Shown: positions 27,514 through 36,769 of the stretch, piece after piece
Layout of the letters: each line of letters opens with the position of its first letter
Numbering within the stretch: the first letter of the stretch is position 1
From: Acanthopleuribacter pedis
GTDB taxonomy: Bacteria; Acidobacteriota; Holophagae; Acanthopleuribacterales; Acanthopleuribacteraceae
DNA: 64,000 nucleotides
Assembly: GCF_017377855.1 (NCBI RefSeq)
Contig: NZ_JAFREP010000035.1
Span: 39,437-103,436 of the forward strand
Reading direction: 5' to 3'
Made by a program: the position numbers and the translations under genes
The notes under the pieces: generated by a model
What the model saw: only the letters and a program-made list of their open reading frames with translations
Databases searched by the model: none
Told to the model about the DNA's origin: nothing

Positions 27514-28440
27514 ATGAGTCAACCTGTTTTCCTGTTTCCCGGGCAAGGTTCCCAAGTTGTCGGCATGGGGCGCGATCTCTACGACGCCTTTGCTTCTGTT
27601 CGTGATATCTTTACCGCCGCCGCCGACGTGGCCGGCTTTGACGTGGCCGCCGTCTGTTTTGACGGCCCGATGGAAACCCTGACCGAAACCCGCTTCCTCC
27701 AGCCCGCGATGACCGCAATGGTGCTGAGCTGTTACCAAGCGGCCCTGGAAAAGGAAACCCTGCAACCCCCCGCTTTTATGGCCGGCCACAGCCTGGGCGA
27801 ATACGCCGCGCTGGCCGCCGCCGGGGTATTCTCTTTTGAAGATGCATTGCGCCTGACCACCGCGCGCGGCAAATTGATGCAGGAACAGGCCGAGGCCAAC
27901 CCCGGTGCGATGGCCGCTATTCTCAAGTTACCGGCCGACACGGTGAAAGCACTCATCGAAGAAACGGCCCTGGAGCACGACCTTTGCCTGGCCAATTTCA
28001 ACGCACCCCTACAGCTGGTTGCCAGCGGTTCGGAAACGGGCATTCAGGTGCTGATGGAGAAAGCCCGCGAACAAAAAGGCCGCGTTTCCCAGCTCAAGGT
28101 TTCCGGCGCTTGGCATTCCCCGCTGATGAAAGGCGCGGAAGAACCCTTTAACGCCGTGATCGATGACATCACCTTCCACACCGCCAAGGTCCCGGTCCTG
28201 CTGAACGTGACGGGTGAACCCGAACAAGAAGGCAAGGTCATCAAAGCCCGCATGAAAGCGCAAATGTGTTCCGGGGTGCAGTGGTGCCCGGCCATGTTAC
28301 ATGCTTGGGAAGAAGGTTCCCGTTTGTTTGTGGAATTCGGCCCCAAGGGCGTGCTCGGCAAAATGCTCAAAACCATCGTCCCCGACAAAACCCTGCTGGA
28401 AACGAGGATCATCGACAGCGTCCAAGCCGACTGGGCTTAG
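27514..28440 (+). CDS. fabD: Malonyl-CoA:ACP transacylase
   Basis: A 308-residue enzyme that moves malonyl from CoA to acyl carrier protein to feed fatty-acid (and possibly polyketide) synthesis. It has the N-terminal FPGQGSQ oxyanion segment (residues 7-13), the nucleophile in GHSLGEYAA (Ser93), an Arg in TARGKLM, the catalytic His in SGAWHSPLM, and GPKGVLGKM near the end. Length and motifs are normal for FabD. The start is ATG 27514 after TAGGAG. It sits downstream of the carboxylase that makes its substrate but has its own predicted promoter. It could also serve as a trans-acting AT for the PKS at the left edge; there is no evidence for that here. Confidence 0.96.
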   Translation: MSQPVFLFPGQGSQVVGMGRDLYDAFASVRDIFTAAADVAGFDVAAVCFDGPMETLTETRFLQPAMTAMVLSCYQAALEKETLQPPAFMAGHSLGEYAALAAAGVFSFEDALRLTTARGKLMQEQAEANPGAMAAILKLPADTVKALIEETALEHDLCLANFNAPLQLVASGSETGIQVLMEKAREQKGRVSQLKVSGAWHSPLMKGAEEPFNAVIDDITFHTAKVPVLLNVTGEPEQEGKVIKARMKAQMCSGVQWCPAMLHAWEEGSRLFVEFGPKGVLGKMLKTIVPDKTLLETRIIDSVQADWA

Positions 28441-28953
28441 GCGGAAAGGGGCGTCCTCGGTAGGTGGCGCCACCTTTGGATGATGGCTTGGATGGGTTGG
28501 GTGTAGCCGCGGACAGGGCTTGGTGTTCGTTATTTCTCAGGATGTTCGGATGAAATGAGGATGGGCGGTTTGCCGCCTGTTTTACCGGGCGGGGATCGCG
28601 CCTTGGATGGATGGGGTGGCGACCGCGTCAGTTTTTTTCCCCTCGGGGTCGCGCCCGGAAAAGGGGCGGCCTGCTTGCCGAACCGCTCGGTGTGATCACA
28701 TTGGGCAAGGCTACGATTCGAACAGGCTCGGGAAGCGACACCCAAGGTGGCACCGCGCAACAACATCCATCGTTAGGAACCAGACCAACGAAGTGGCGGC
28801 TTCATCCGCGGCGTCTACCAGCCAAAAGGGGAGCCAGGCCAAAGCGCCCATCCTCATAAAATCGAAAGATCCTGAGAGAAAAACAGACGAAGTGACGGCT
28901 TCATCCAAGGCGGATTACACCCAAAAAGGGAAACCCCGCCGAAGCGCCTTTCC
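28441..28953. repeat. Intergenic region with 99-bp-period imperfect direct repeat
   Basis: About 510 bases without a convincing gene. From about 28783 two diverged copies follow each other: ACGAAGTGGCGGCTTCATCC at 28788 matches ACGAAGTGACGGCTTCATCC at 28887, and similarity continues to AAAGCGCCC / GAAGCGCCT. The second copy overlaps the 3' end of the next gene. Confidence 0.55.
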
Positions 28954-29706
28954 TTATTTAGCGAAGACAGGATGGTATACGTAAATGCCCTCCGAAACGG
29001 CAAGGTTGACGCGGGGGATGCCGCGGCGTACCTGAATATCGTCGATGATCGTGGTGCCGCTTTCAATGACGTAACCGTCCATACCCGCGACGCGGTGTTC
29101 AATTTGGTAATGGTGGTTGCCCAGCGCGGTGATCTGCAGTTCTGCATCGCCCGCCTTTTCCTCGAGTTTGATGCGGCGGTTACCCATGCGCAGCATCGCC
29201 TCGCTTGACGGTTGGTAGGCGGTGAAACGGACCGTAAAGGTGCCGGCGCCCTCCTTGTTGAACACGGCTTTGTCGGCAGGGTTCAGCGGCACCGGGATAC
29301 GACCCTTGGCGGCGTAGTGACCGTCGGTTGAAAGGTTCGTGTTTTCGCTTTTGACCAAGGTCATCCCCGCGGGCAGGGGGGTCGGTGCCATAAACATCGG
29401 TTTGTCTGGGTTCGGGGCCAGTGACTCAAAGTTCTGAAGGTAGGCGAAGCGTTCGCGGCGCGCCGGAACCGTTACCACGTAGCGGCGCCGGTTGCCGGTG
29501 ACCGCCCTTGGGCGATCTTCGACATGCTTGCGCAAGGGGTTGGCTTCTACGGCCGATTGTGGCGCATTGAATTGAAGTGATTCCAACTGGAGTAATTGGG
29601 TTTCGGCGGGGGTCGGTTGGGTAAGGGTCGCGCCGTTGGATGGTTTCCAAAGCGCGGTCGGAAACAAACACAACCAGATTGCTGCACATACAACTTTGCG
29701 GATCAT
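28954..29706 (-). CDS. Secreted protein of unknown function
   Basis: A 250-residue protein I do not recognise. The ATG at 29706 follows AGGAG by seven bases. The N-terminus (MIRKVVCAAIWLCLFPTALW) looks like a signal peptide. The mature part is rich in beta-type sequence with basic stretches (RPRAVTGNRRRYVVTVPARRERF). It ends with a block (QVRRGIPRVNLAVSEGIYVYHPVF) that could be the last strands of a barrel or sandwich. It is on the same strand as the downstream-numbered Hsp70 operon but 340 bases away, so it is probably a separate unit. Confidence 0.65.
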   Translation of the reverse strand: MIRKVVCAAIWLCLFPTALWKPSNGATLTQPTPAETQLLQLESLQFNAPQSAVEANPLRKHVEDRPRAVTGNRRRYVVTVPARRERFAYLQNFESLAPNPDKPMFMAPTPLPAGMTLVKSENTNLSTDGHYAAKGRIPVPLNPADKAVFNKEGAGTFTVRFTAYQPSSEAMLRMGNRRIKLEEKAGDAELQITALGNHHYQIEHRVAGMDGYVIESGTTIIDDIQVRRGIPRVNLAVSEGIYVYHPVFAK

Positions 29707-30046
29707 AAACAAGCTCCTGCGGAACCTAAACCGTTGCGGGGTGCACCTGCACCGCGATCACCCAGTCAACGTGGTGGAGAACGGAGGTCAAAAGATTGGG
29801 AAAGCCTTTCATTCGGCTTCAACACTTAACGTCCCCTTTCAGGGCAATACCGGTCACAAAAAAACAAAAAAAATCTAAAAACAATCTTTGCTGAAGGTTT
29901 CTTGTAAAGTATTTGAATAATTGGGTTTATGTTGGGAGCGAGGAGGGGTTTAATAAAAAGGTGCGGAGGGCGTGAAGAAAAAGTGATGCATTACACGCGG
30001 CAGGGATGTCCTTTTTTACCGGCAAATGGGCCCTGGTACGGCGGAA
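29707..30046. other. AT-rich intergenic region
   Basis: No gene seen. A strongly A/T-rich stretch at 29855-29935 probably holds the promoter of the minus-strand secreted protein, but no clear hexamer pair could be fixed. Confidence 0.4.
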
Positions 30047-30628
30047 TTAAAAAATAGTTTTCCAGCCACGCGGTGGGCGCTCGAGGATGTGTTGGAACCA
30101 TTCGGCTTGAAGCGCGAAAAGTTCGGGGTAGTGGCTTTGTAAGCGGCTGATCTGTGCGGCGATTTCGGCCAGATAGGTGCCTTCCTGGAAATAGGCTTGC
30201 GTGAAGCCACGCCATTGTTTCATGAGCTGTAAAGGCGCACTCACCAATCGTTTGTACCAAATGAGGAAATCGGGGTCAAGGGCGGGGTCCGTTTCGGCGG
30301 CAAGAAAACGATCTCTCAGGGCAAATAGCCGACTCAATTGCTCGAAGCGTTGTTGCAACAGCGGGTAGGCGTCGAAATCCGCGTGGGACGGTGGCTGTTG
30401 CCAAGCCGGACTGTCCGGTTGAAACAGGGTGGCTTCCAGATGGAGCATTTGGTTTTCCAGTTGCATGCGTCGTGTTTCGCGGGGCGCCTTCGGCGACGGC
30501 AAATCTTGCCGGCCCAGCAGACGGCGACGTGTCGCCAGCAGATCGTCCAGGTGGTTGGTTTCGTAGGAAAGGATTTGGCCGAGGTAGTGGCGGCGGTCCG
30601 CGTCAGGGTTTGAATTGGCCAAAATCAC
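30047..30628 (-). CDS. Hypothetical protein overlapping the Hsp70 gene
   Basis: A 193-residue soluble, mostly helical protein without a recognised domain. It begins at GTG 30628, three bases after GGAGG, inside the last codons of the Hsp70 gene (26-base overlap), so it is almost certainly co-translated with it. Sequence features are a leucine- and arginine-rich helix (HLDDLLATRRRLLGRQDL) and several W/Y-rich segments (FLIWYKRLVSAPLQLMKQW). It has no signal peptide or membrane helix. Its position suggests a dedicated partner or client-handling factor for the Hsp70. That is inference only. Confidence 0.7.
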   Translation of the reverse strand: MILANSNPDADRRHYLGQILSYETNHLDDLLATRRRLLGRQDLPSPKAPRETRRMQLENQMLHLEATLFQPDSPAWQQPPSHADFDAYPLLQQRFEQLSRLFALRDRFLAAETDPALDPDFLIWYKRLVSAPLQLMKQWRGFTQAYFQEGTYLAEIAAQISRLQSHYPELFALQAEWFQHILERPPRGWKTIF

Positions 30629-32378
30629 TTTCCTCCGGTGGTTGTTTGAGCGAATAACCCAGTTCTTCCAAAAAGTCGCGCAACTGGTGGTGGGTATCGA
30701 AAAACCAGGTTTGACCGTCTTCTACTTGGCCCGCTTCCCAAAGGGCGGCTTCGTAGGCGTCGATCAGGGTTTCCAATTCCTCGCGGCGATGGTGGTTCAC
30801 CTCGGCAAGGGCTTGTTCCGCGAAGAACAGCAGGTGCTGGTACTGTTCTTGGTCGCGTGGGTAAAACTTGAACTGGGCCATGCGTTTCAGCGCCTCGTCC
30901 AGGTCTTTCTCGTCCAGACCTTTGACCTGTTGCGACAACACGCTGCGGAATGTTTGGCCGTTCTCACCAATCAAGGCTTCGACCTCCAGGACGCCGCTGA
31001 GATCGTAGGTGAAGCGAATGAAAATTTCCTGCTCCTCCGTGGAGGGGGGGATGCCGGAGACCTTTAACCGGCCCAGCAGGAGGTTGTCCTTGATTTTGCG
31101 CGATTCGCCTTGGTAGATCATCACGTCGACCTCGCGCTGGTTGGGGTACAAGGTGTAAACCACTTCCTCGCGTGACACCGGCAGCGTGGTGTTGCGGTGG
31201 ATGATCGGCAGGAAATAACCGGTGCGGTAATCGCGGCCCAATTGCTTGGAAACGGCGATGCCGAGGGTGAAGGGACACACATCGGTGAGGACGAGGTCCT
31301 CGACCGCGACATGGTTTTCGTACAGGCCGGCTTGGACCGCGGCGCCCATGGCGACCACCTCGTCGGGATGGTAGCGGCACAGGGCGGGTTTGTTAAAGGT
31401 GGTTTGCAGCAGGTCGGCGATCATCGGCATGCGGGTGGCGCCGCCGACGAGAATGGCGTGGTCGACCTGATCCGGTTCGGTTTGGCCGTCGCTGAGCGTT
31501 TTTTGGATGCAGGCGGTGAGGCGCGGTAGGAACCCCTTTAGCAGGGTTTCAAAGGACGCGCGGCTGAGGGGTAATTGCGGGGGCTGTTCGGCAAAATCGC
31601 CGCCGGCCTCCGGCAAGCGCAGACTGGTCTCCTGTTCCCAGCTCAATCGAACCTTGGCGGCCTCGCACTCTTTCCACAGCCTGGCGTAGCGGTGCGGATC
31701 GGCGTCCCGCAAGAATCCGCCGGCGGTCTCCTGCTGCTCGCAGGCCCATTGCATCAGCGCGGCGGTAAAATCTTCACCGCCGAGCATGCTGGAGCCGGAA
31801 GTGGCGATGATTTCCAGACTGCTCTCGAAGATGTCCATCAGGGTGACGTCGAGGGTGCCGCCGCCCAGATCAAAAACCAAAAGGCGGCGTTCGGATTGGC
31901 GGTCGTGGAAGCCGTAGGTGAGCGCGGCGGCGGTGGGTTCATTGATCATGCGGGTCACCTTGAGCCCGGCCAATTCGCCCGCCCGCCGCGTCGCCTTGCG
32001 CTGGTGATCGTTGAAATAGGCGGGAACGGTAATGACGGCCTCGTGGATGGCGGTGCCCAGGTGGGCCTCGGCGTCGCGTTTCAGCGATTGCAACAGGAGC
32101 GAAGACAGTTCGATGGGTGAAAAAGATTGGTTGCCGAGGGTGAAAGGTTGGTTGGTGCCCATCATGCGTTTAAACCGCGCGGCGCATCGCCCCGGTTCGA
32201 TGAGGCTCATTTCCTTGGCGGCCGCGCCGGTAAGCACGTGGTTGTCGGCGGTGATGCCGACGATGGAGGGCGTGAGGAAGGTACCAACGCGGTTGGGGAT
32301 CAGTTCGGGGCCGTGGTTTCCCATAACGGCACACAGGGAATGTGTGGTGCCTAAATCAATGCCGATGATGCGTCCCAT
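30603..32378 (-). CDS. hscC: HscC-type Hsp70 chaperone
   Basis: A 591-residue Hsp70 of the short HscC branch. ATPase-domain motifs are clear: IGIDLGTTHS at the N-terminus, VPAYFNDHQRKATRRAGELAG, INEPTAAALTYG, VFDLGGGTLDV, and LVGGATRMP. The substrate-binding part (TDVCPFTLGIAV onward, with NTTLPVSREE) is followed by a short helical lid, much shorter than in DnaK. It is more like E. coli HscC than DnaK along the whole length, for example in the LIPNRVGTFLTPSIVGI segment. HscC works with specialised J-proteins of the DjlC type. No J-protein gene is adjacent, but the protein at 50467-52056 has a DjlC-like N-terminus. The start is ATG 32378. GAGG lies a little far upstream. Confidence 0.88.
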   Translation of the reverse strand: MGRIIGIDLGTTHSLCAVMGNHGPELIPNRVGTFLTPSIVGITADNHVLTGAAAKEMSLIEPGRCAARFKRMMGTNQPFTLGNQSFSPIELSSLLLQSLKRDAEAHLGTAIHEAVITVPAYFNDHQRKATRRAGELAGLKVTRMINEPTAAALTYGFHDRQSERRLLVFDLGGGTLDVTLMDIFESSLEIIATSGSSMLGGEDFTAALMQWACEQQETAGGFLRDADPHRYARLWKECEAAKVRLSWEQETSLRLPEAGGDFAEQPPQLPLSRASFETLLKGFLPRLTACIQKTLSDGQTEPDQVDHAILVGGATRMPMIADLLQTTFNKPALCRYHPDEVVAMGAAVQAGLYENHVAVEDLVLTDVCPFTLGIAVSKQLGRDYRTGYFLPIIHRNTTLPVSREEVVYTLYPNQREVDVMIYQGESRKIKDNLLLGRLKVSGIPPSTEEQEIFIRFTYDLSGVLEVEALIGENGQTFRSVLSQQVKGLDEKDLDEALKRMAQFKFYPRDQEQYQHLLFFAEQALAEVNHHRREELETLIDAYEAALWEAGQVEDGQTWFFDTHHQLRDFLEELGYSLKQPPEESDFGQFKP

Positions 32379-32535
32379 CGCCTGCCTCGCCCCAAACTGG
32401 GTACCTCATTCTCGCGGAAAACCGCTTGTTCGCTTGCGTGTCCGCCCACCGAAACGTTTTTTGTCCCGGTTGCACGGGAAAAGCGTTGGTCGGCCCACAA
32501 CCCGTGCGCTTGGAAGCAAACGGGTTCGGTTTTGA

Positions 32536-32707
32536 CCTAAGAAGCTCTGAAGCGAGGGATTTTGGCTAAAGATCTGGAGCGAAATGGCTTGAAAAAGCGA
32601 GCCGGGGTCGCGCCCGACCGCACCCAGTGGGTGCGGTGAGCATTTTTACAGGCCGTTGCAGCCCAGAGAATTAGCTAAAATCACCGTGAGTTATCGCGCT
32701 TCTTAGG
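32536..32707. mobile_element. MITE-like element, copy 1, with TTTGA target duplication
   Basis: A 172-base non-coding element with ends CCTAAGAAGC and GCTTCTTAGG (perfect 10-base inverted termini) and further imperfect pairing inward (GATTTTGGCTAA / TTAGCTAAAATC). TTTGA flanks it at 32531-32535 and 32708-32712. An inverted copy lies at 38576-38749. The gap 32379-32905 holds nothing else that I can identify. Confidence 0.88.
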
Positions 32708-32905
32708 TTTGATGCCGATGTGCCTGCGCGGCTGACCGCGCGCCGGTTCGTGCTTGGTTCTTAATATAGTAGATCCCAACACGCTCGGCGACCGATTTTC
32801 CGCTGCCTTGCCCACGAGCTCACTTTCTTTTGCGTCGGCTGAAACGCGTGGATTCGTTAGAATACAGACATCCCAGTTTCAAAACCCTGTTTCCAGGAGG
32901 CCGAG

Positions 32906-33268
32906 ATGGCAACGCTGATTGAAAAACCCTCGATTATTGAGGCGGCGGGCAACAAGCCGAAAATCATTGAAGAGTACATTGGGCGTGTCAATTCCAAGAC
33001 CACGGATGTGAGTGTGGCGCGCATGAAAAGCCCCGGTGGTTGGGTTGAACCCGGCCAAACCCCCGAGTTCGACGAATACACGGTGGTGCTTAAGGGCCAA
33101 TTGCGCGTGGAAACCAAAAACGGCACTTTTGATGTGGCCGCGGGCCAAGCGATTATTGCGCACAAAGGCGAATGGGTGCGCTACAGCTCGCCCCACGAGG
33201 ACGGCGCCGAGTATGTCGCCGTGGTGTTGCCCGCCTTTTCGATGGAGACGGTTCACCGCGACGAATAG
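32906..33268 (+). CDS. Small single-domain cupin protein
   Basis: A 120-residue cupin with one beta-barrel: PGQTPEFDEYTVVLKGQLRVET (motif 1 region, residues about 50-71) and AGQAIIAHKGEWVRYS (motif 2 region). The usual metal-binding His pair of motif 1 is replaced by F-D-E, so metal binding and enzymatic activity are uncertain. Such proteins often bind small ligands or act as isomerase-like accessory proteins. The start is ATG 32906 after AGGAGG. It converges with the LysR gene, the stops being 11 bases apart. The regulator may or may not control it. Confidence 0.85.
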   Translation: MATLIEKPSIIEAAGNKPKIIEEYIGRVNSKTTDVSVARMKSPGGWVEPGQTPEFDEYTVVLKGQLRVETKNGTFDVAAGQAIIAHKGEWVRYSSPHEDGAEYVAVVLPAFSMETVHRDE

Positions 33269-33279
33269 GGTTACGTGGC

Positions 33280-34161
33280 CTAGGTTTCCCTTTGAACCGG
33301 CGGTGTTTCGCGCAACGCCGTCAGTATCGCCGTGCGAATGGTTCGTGCCGCGGCGGTTTTTCCGTGGTCGGCGCGGCGGATCAAGCTGATGCGGGCTTCC
33401 TCACGGGGGCCGTTGCGGTAGGGCCTCATTTCCGTCAAAGCGCTGTTGAGCGCAATGGTGGCCGGCAGCAAACCGACCGTGCCGCCGCCCGCCACCATGG
33501 CTTCGATCAATTTGAGTTCACTGGTGGCCATCACCCGTTTGGCCGCGAAAAAAGGGGCGGTCTGGAGTTGTCTCAGGAGGGACGCTGTTTGCGGCATTTT
33601 GGGGTTCACGACCAGGATGCTGTCGGGGTCGGTGAACTCGTTTTCGTCCCTTGCCCAAAAGCCGATGAAGTCGCGGTACAACTCGGTGAGCACCAGGTCG
33701 GGATGGGGGGTTGGGTCGACGGCGATACCCAGATCGGCCGCCATGGCGAGCACGGTAGCTACCACCTCGCGCGAGGGTTGGTGCAGCAGTTCGAGATGGA
33801 GTTGGGGGTGGTCGCGCAGCAGTTGGGGGGCGAACCGCGGCACCGTGTACACCGCAACCGTCGCGTGGACGGCGAGGCGGTAGTTGCCAACCACCGCATC
33901 CTGGGTTTGACGGAGCGCGTTTTCCAGGTCGCGCCACTGGTGTTGCAAGTCGCGGGCGCGGTTCAGCAGCAGCGTGCCCGCGCGCGTCGGCGTGACCCCT
34001 TTTTTGCCCCGCAGGAACAAGGTTTGGCCCAGCCGGGTTTCGATGCGTCGCAGCATGCTGCTTAAGGCGGGTTGGGTTAACCCGCGTTCGGCGGCGGCAC
34101 GGGTGAGGTTGCCCGCGGCGGCGATGGTGGTCAGGGTTTCCAGTTCATCAAAAGAAAGCAC
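33280..34161 (-). CDS. LysR-family transcriptional regulator
   Basis: A 293-residue regulator. The N-terminal winged helix-turn-helix (about 1-60) reads LETLTTIAAAGNLTRAAAERGLTQPALSSMLRRIE in pieces typical of LysR. It is followed by a linker helix and a periplasmic-binding-like effector domain (about 90-290). The effector and targets cannot be told. LysR genes often lie divergent to their target, but here the upstream side has no divergent gene: the next 440 bases hold an AT-rich promoter-like zone and a 134-base repeat. The convergent cupin gene is therefore not an obvious target. The start is ATG 34161, and no strong SD is visible. Confidence 0.93.
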   Translation of the reverse strand: MLSFDELETLTTIAAAGNLTRAAAERGLTQPALSSMLRRIETRLGQTLFLRGKKGVTPTRAGTLLLNRARDLQHQWRDLENALRQTQDAVVGNYRLAVHATVAVYTVPRFAPQLLRDHPQLHLELLHQPSREVVATVLAMAADLGIAVDPTPHPDLVLTELYRDFIGFWARDENEFTDPDSILVVNPKMPQTASLLRQLQTAPFFAAKRVMATSELKLIEAMVAGGGTVGLLPATIALNSALTEMRPYRNGPREEARISLIRRADHGKTAAARTIRTAILTALRETPPVQRET

Positions 34162-34365
34162 GGTTGTTGCCTAAATATTAATTCTCTTTATGATAAACCA
34201 AAAAACCATTTATTTTCATTTTGAATACGTGCAGGCCATAATCAGGGCATCCCACCCGCGGCGTACCGCGTCGCCCGTTTCTTTCAACCCATTGGGGCTC
34301 CCGATTGGCTGAAAAAAGCGGGCCGACTCAAGCGGCTCGGGCACCGGGATGACGAAGAAGAAAAC

Positions 34366-34499
34366 AAAGCACGCCCCACGTAGGCAACGCGGGGGCGTCA
34401 CGATGGTTGATGTCGCCCGGGAAGGCGGACGTTCAACAACTTGCGAACTTTGTATGCGGCGAAGGGCTCCTAACCCTCCGCCGCTTTTTTTATGGCGGG
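34366..34499 (+). repeat. 134-bp structured repeat ending in a terminator, copy 1
   Basis: Differs from 39110-39243 at one base that I can find. Read on the plus strand it can fold into three hairpins: ACGCCCC/GGGGCGT, GTTGA-GTCGCC/GGCGGAC-TCAAC, and a terminator GCGGCGAAGGG/CCCTCCGCCGC followed by seven T. No plus-strand gene follows. It could be a small RNA gene, a non-autonomous mobile element or a mobile terminator. Confidence 0.85.
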
Positions 34500-34606
34500 A
34501 GGAGTACTCCTCTTTACCGCTAAGCGAGATATTAAAGATTCCTGTTCCGACGTGGGCATTGCACTTTTTGACAGACAACGGTCTTATTGCCCGCCCCTTG
34601 GTGGGT

Positions 34607-36718
34607 TTACCGCATATCGAGCAGCACGGACAGGTCCTCAAGCGCGAGAACCTGTTTGGGTGTGAGGTAGGAGCCCAAACGGTGTTTTTTAAGTTGTTTC
34701 GGTAAGCTCAGATGGGAAACACTTTTAAGTTGGTAGGTTCCTTGTAAGTGAAGCAGATCATCGTGATTAAAACGGATCGTGAGCTGTTTGATTTGGGGGT
34801 TGTCGCCAAGGTCGATCCTACGCAAACGCGTACAATGTTGGATGGCGAGTTTCTCGAGTTTTGGTGCCCTGGGCACTTTGATAGAAAAGAGTTTTGGAAG
34901 GCTTTGTACATCCAGTGTTTTTAATTGAGGGGCCTGTTCTAAAAAGTCAAGATCCTTGATCTGGATTTTTCCCTTAATGCTTAAACGCTGAAGGGATTGG
35001 CAAGGGACGGCGTTAAAATTTTTGAGGAGGACATTTCCGCTTTCCAGTTCCAGGTGCGTGAGTTTCTCAAATGGCGAGAGGAAACTTAAATCTGAGATGG
35101 TCAAACAGTTGATCAGGCTAAGGCGGCGCAGTGGGGCGTTTTTTGATAGGTTTAGCGTTCGCCAATTGACACGTTTGTCAATTTCGATGAGCTTAAGCGA
35201 TTTAAGGTTTGGAAATTTCGTAAATGAAAGGGTGTCGCTTGGGTTAAAAATGATACCGACTTCCAGGTGGTCGACCTCCTCAAAAATAGGTACCGGAACC
35301 TTTGGTTGAAAGCGGCCTTCCGGGTTCCTGGCCGGCTCCGTGAGAAGGTCCGAGGGGATCAATGACAGGGACAGGCGCTGGAGCGGCAGCATGGTGAGAC
35401 GGGCCTGGTTAAGTACTTCGTTCAGTGCGTCCAATTTGAGTTCTCTGCATTGGGGGACTTTTTCCCTCAGTACCTGAATGTCGAGTGGGACGCTGAAATC
35501 GGATAGCTCAAGGTTGGTGACCTGATTACAGGCATCAAGAAGCTTGCGTAAACCGTTTTGAGATATAGGACCATGCCATTTGACCGTGGTTAGGTTATTA
35601 AAGGGAAACCGAGGTTGTTCTGATTCAGGTCGTTCGTTTTCAATATTGCCAAAACCATGGAGCGGGTTATAAGCAATTTCTAGGGTTTGAAGGTGAATGG
35701 CGCTTGCGAACACGTTGAGGGCGTTAAAACTCGTGTCTTTTAAGGATAAGTGCATAAGGTGTTGAAGGTTTTTGAAGTTGATATTATCGGTGGGTGTTGC
35801 TAAATCATCGATTAATAAGGCTTCAAGTAAGGTAAAGTTGTTAATTAGCTCTAGGTTTAACAATTTTTCACTGCCCAGGAGCTCCAGGTGAATGATGTTT
35901 GGGAATTCACGCAATGCGTTGAAATCTTGCAGGTTGAGGTTGTTCCTCAAGATGAGGGTGTTTAAATAGCGCCGGTTTTTTGCAGGGATGGCATCGAGCC
36001 CGTTCAGTCTTCTTAGGTCTGGGCAGGAATCGATGATCAGGGTTTGAAGCGGTGACTGGTTGAATTTGAGCAAGGAAAGGTTTTCAAAGCCGGAACAGTT
36101 GATGAGTTCCAGATGCGTGATTTGGGGTGGGATCGGTAGCGCTCTAGTTAGGTGCAAATCCTTTAAGACAAGCCTTGAGACCTGCTTGTTTACAAGACCC
36201 AGGCTACTCCTTAAGTAAGGGATGTGTTTCCGTTTGTGGGTAGTTTTTTGCAGGTTGCCGCCTTGCTTGCTCGGGGTGGGTTTTTTCTTGACGGTGGTTT
36301 GCGGTCCGGTCAAGGAGAAACTTTTGGTTTTGAATCCGGGTAAATCTTCCGGCATTCCCGTCCGATGCAACATCATCGGGTTGTAAAAAGTTGCCTTCCC
36401 GCCCCCGATCATAATGATCATAACGAAAACAAGCAGGGCCCAGCGAAACAGGTTGAAAAGATTTGAAACATGGTTGTCCGTAAAAAAAGCGCGAAGGATA
36501 ACGATAAAACCGAAGACCGCGAGTGCAAACTCAACGCGGTTTTGGATAATGTAAGAGTAATCCGTGGAAAGAACTTGAACCACGTATTTTGCCAGAGCAA
36601 TTGATTCATCTAAAAACACACGGATCGTGGTGAGGCCGGCAAAAACCGTGAGGATCAAACCCGTTTTATTCCCAAAAATTGTCTTGAAGAATCGTTCCGT
36701 GTCCGTCGGCTCCGGCAA
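34607..36718 (-). CDS. Membrane-anchored leucine-rich-repeat protein
   Basis: A 703-residue protein. The first 110 residues hold about three hydrophobic helices (around 19-40, 62-80, 88-106). A basic linker (about 120-170) leads into roughly 500 residues of irregular leucine-rich repeats (LTHLELINC, LQTLIIDSCPDLRRLNGL, LNTLILRNNLNL, LTHLELESGNVLL and others). The LRR arc would bind a protein partner; which side of the membrane it faces is not clear. The start is TTG 36718 after GGAGGGG. The base composition is visibly AT-richer than the surrounding genes. Together with the flanking repeats this suggests acquisition from elsewhere. No function can be assigned beyond binding. Confidence 0.85.
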   Translation of the reverse strand: MPEPTDTERFFKTIFGNKTGLILTVFAGLTTIRVFLDESIALAKYVVQVLSTDYSYIIQNRVEFALAVFGFIVILRAFFTDNHVSNLFNLFRWALLVFVMIIMIGGGKATFYNPMMLHRTGMPEDLPGFKTKSFSLTGPQTTVKKKPTPSKQGGNLQKTTHKRKHIPYLRSSLGLVNKQVSRLVLKDLHLTRALPIPPQITHLELINCSGFENLSLLKFNQSPLQTLIIDSCPDLRRLNGLDAIPAKNRRYLNTLILRNNLNLQDFNALREFPNIIHLELLGSEKLLNLELINNFTLLEALLIDDLATPTDNINFKNLQHLMHLSLKDTSFNALNVFASAIHLQTLEIAYNPLHGFGNIENERPESEQPRFPFNNLTTVKWHGPISQNGLRKLLDACNQVTNLELSDFSVPLDIQVLREKVPQCRELKLDALNEVLNQARLTMLPLQRLSLSLIPSDLLTEPARNPEGRFQPKVPVPIFEEVDHLEVGIIFNPSDTLSFTKFPNLKSLKLIEIDKRVNWRTLNLSKNAPLRRLSLINCLTISDLSFLSPFEKLTHLELESGNVLLKNFNAVPCQSLQRLSIKGKIQIKDLDFLEQAPQLKTLDVQSLPKLFSIKVPRAPKLEKLAIQHCTRLRRIDLGDNPQIKQLTIRFNHDDLLHLQGTYQLKSVSHLSLPKQLKKHRLGSYLTPKQVLALEDLSVLLDMR

Positions 36719-36769
36719 ACAGCCCCTCCTAATTAAAACCTAAATTGAGCGATTCTTGGCGGCGTACTT

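Noticed and set aside
28700..28760. tRNA-like GGCTACGATTCGAACAGG
   Set aside because: The T-loop-like string is not supported by an acceptor stem or anticodon arm. No tRNA or rRNA gene was recognised in the window.
28607..28984. 125-codon plus-strand frame
   Set aside because: Lies on the 99-bp direct repeat, opposite the end of a real minus-strand gene, with low-complexity composition and no SD.
34366..34499. Integron attC site
   Set aside because: The 134-bp repeat is about the right length, but I could not find the RYYYAAC/GTTRRRY core pairs at its ends, and no integrase is in the window.
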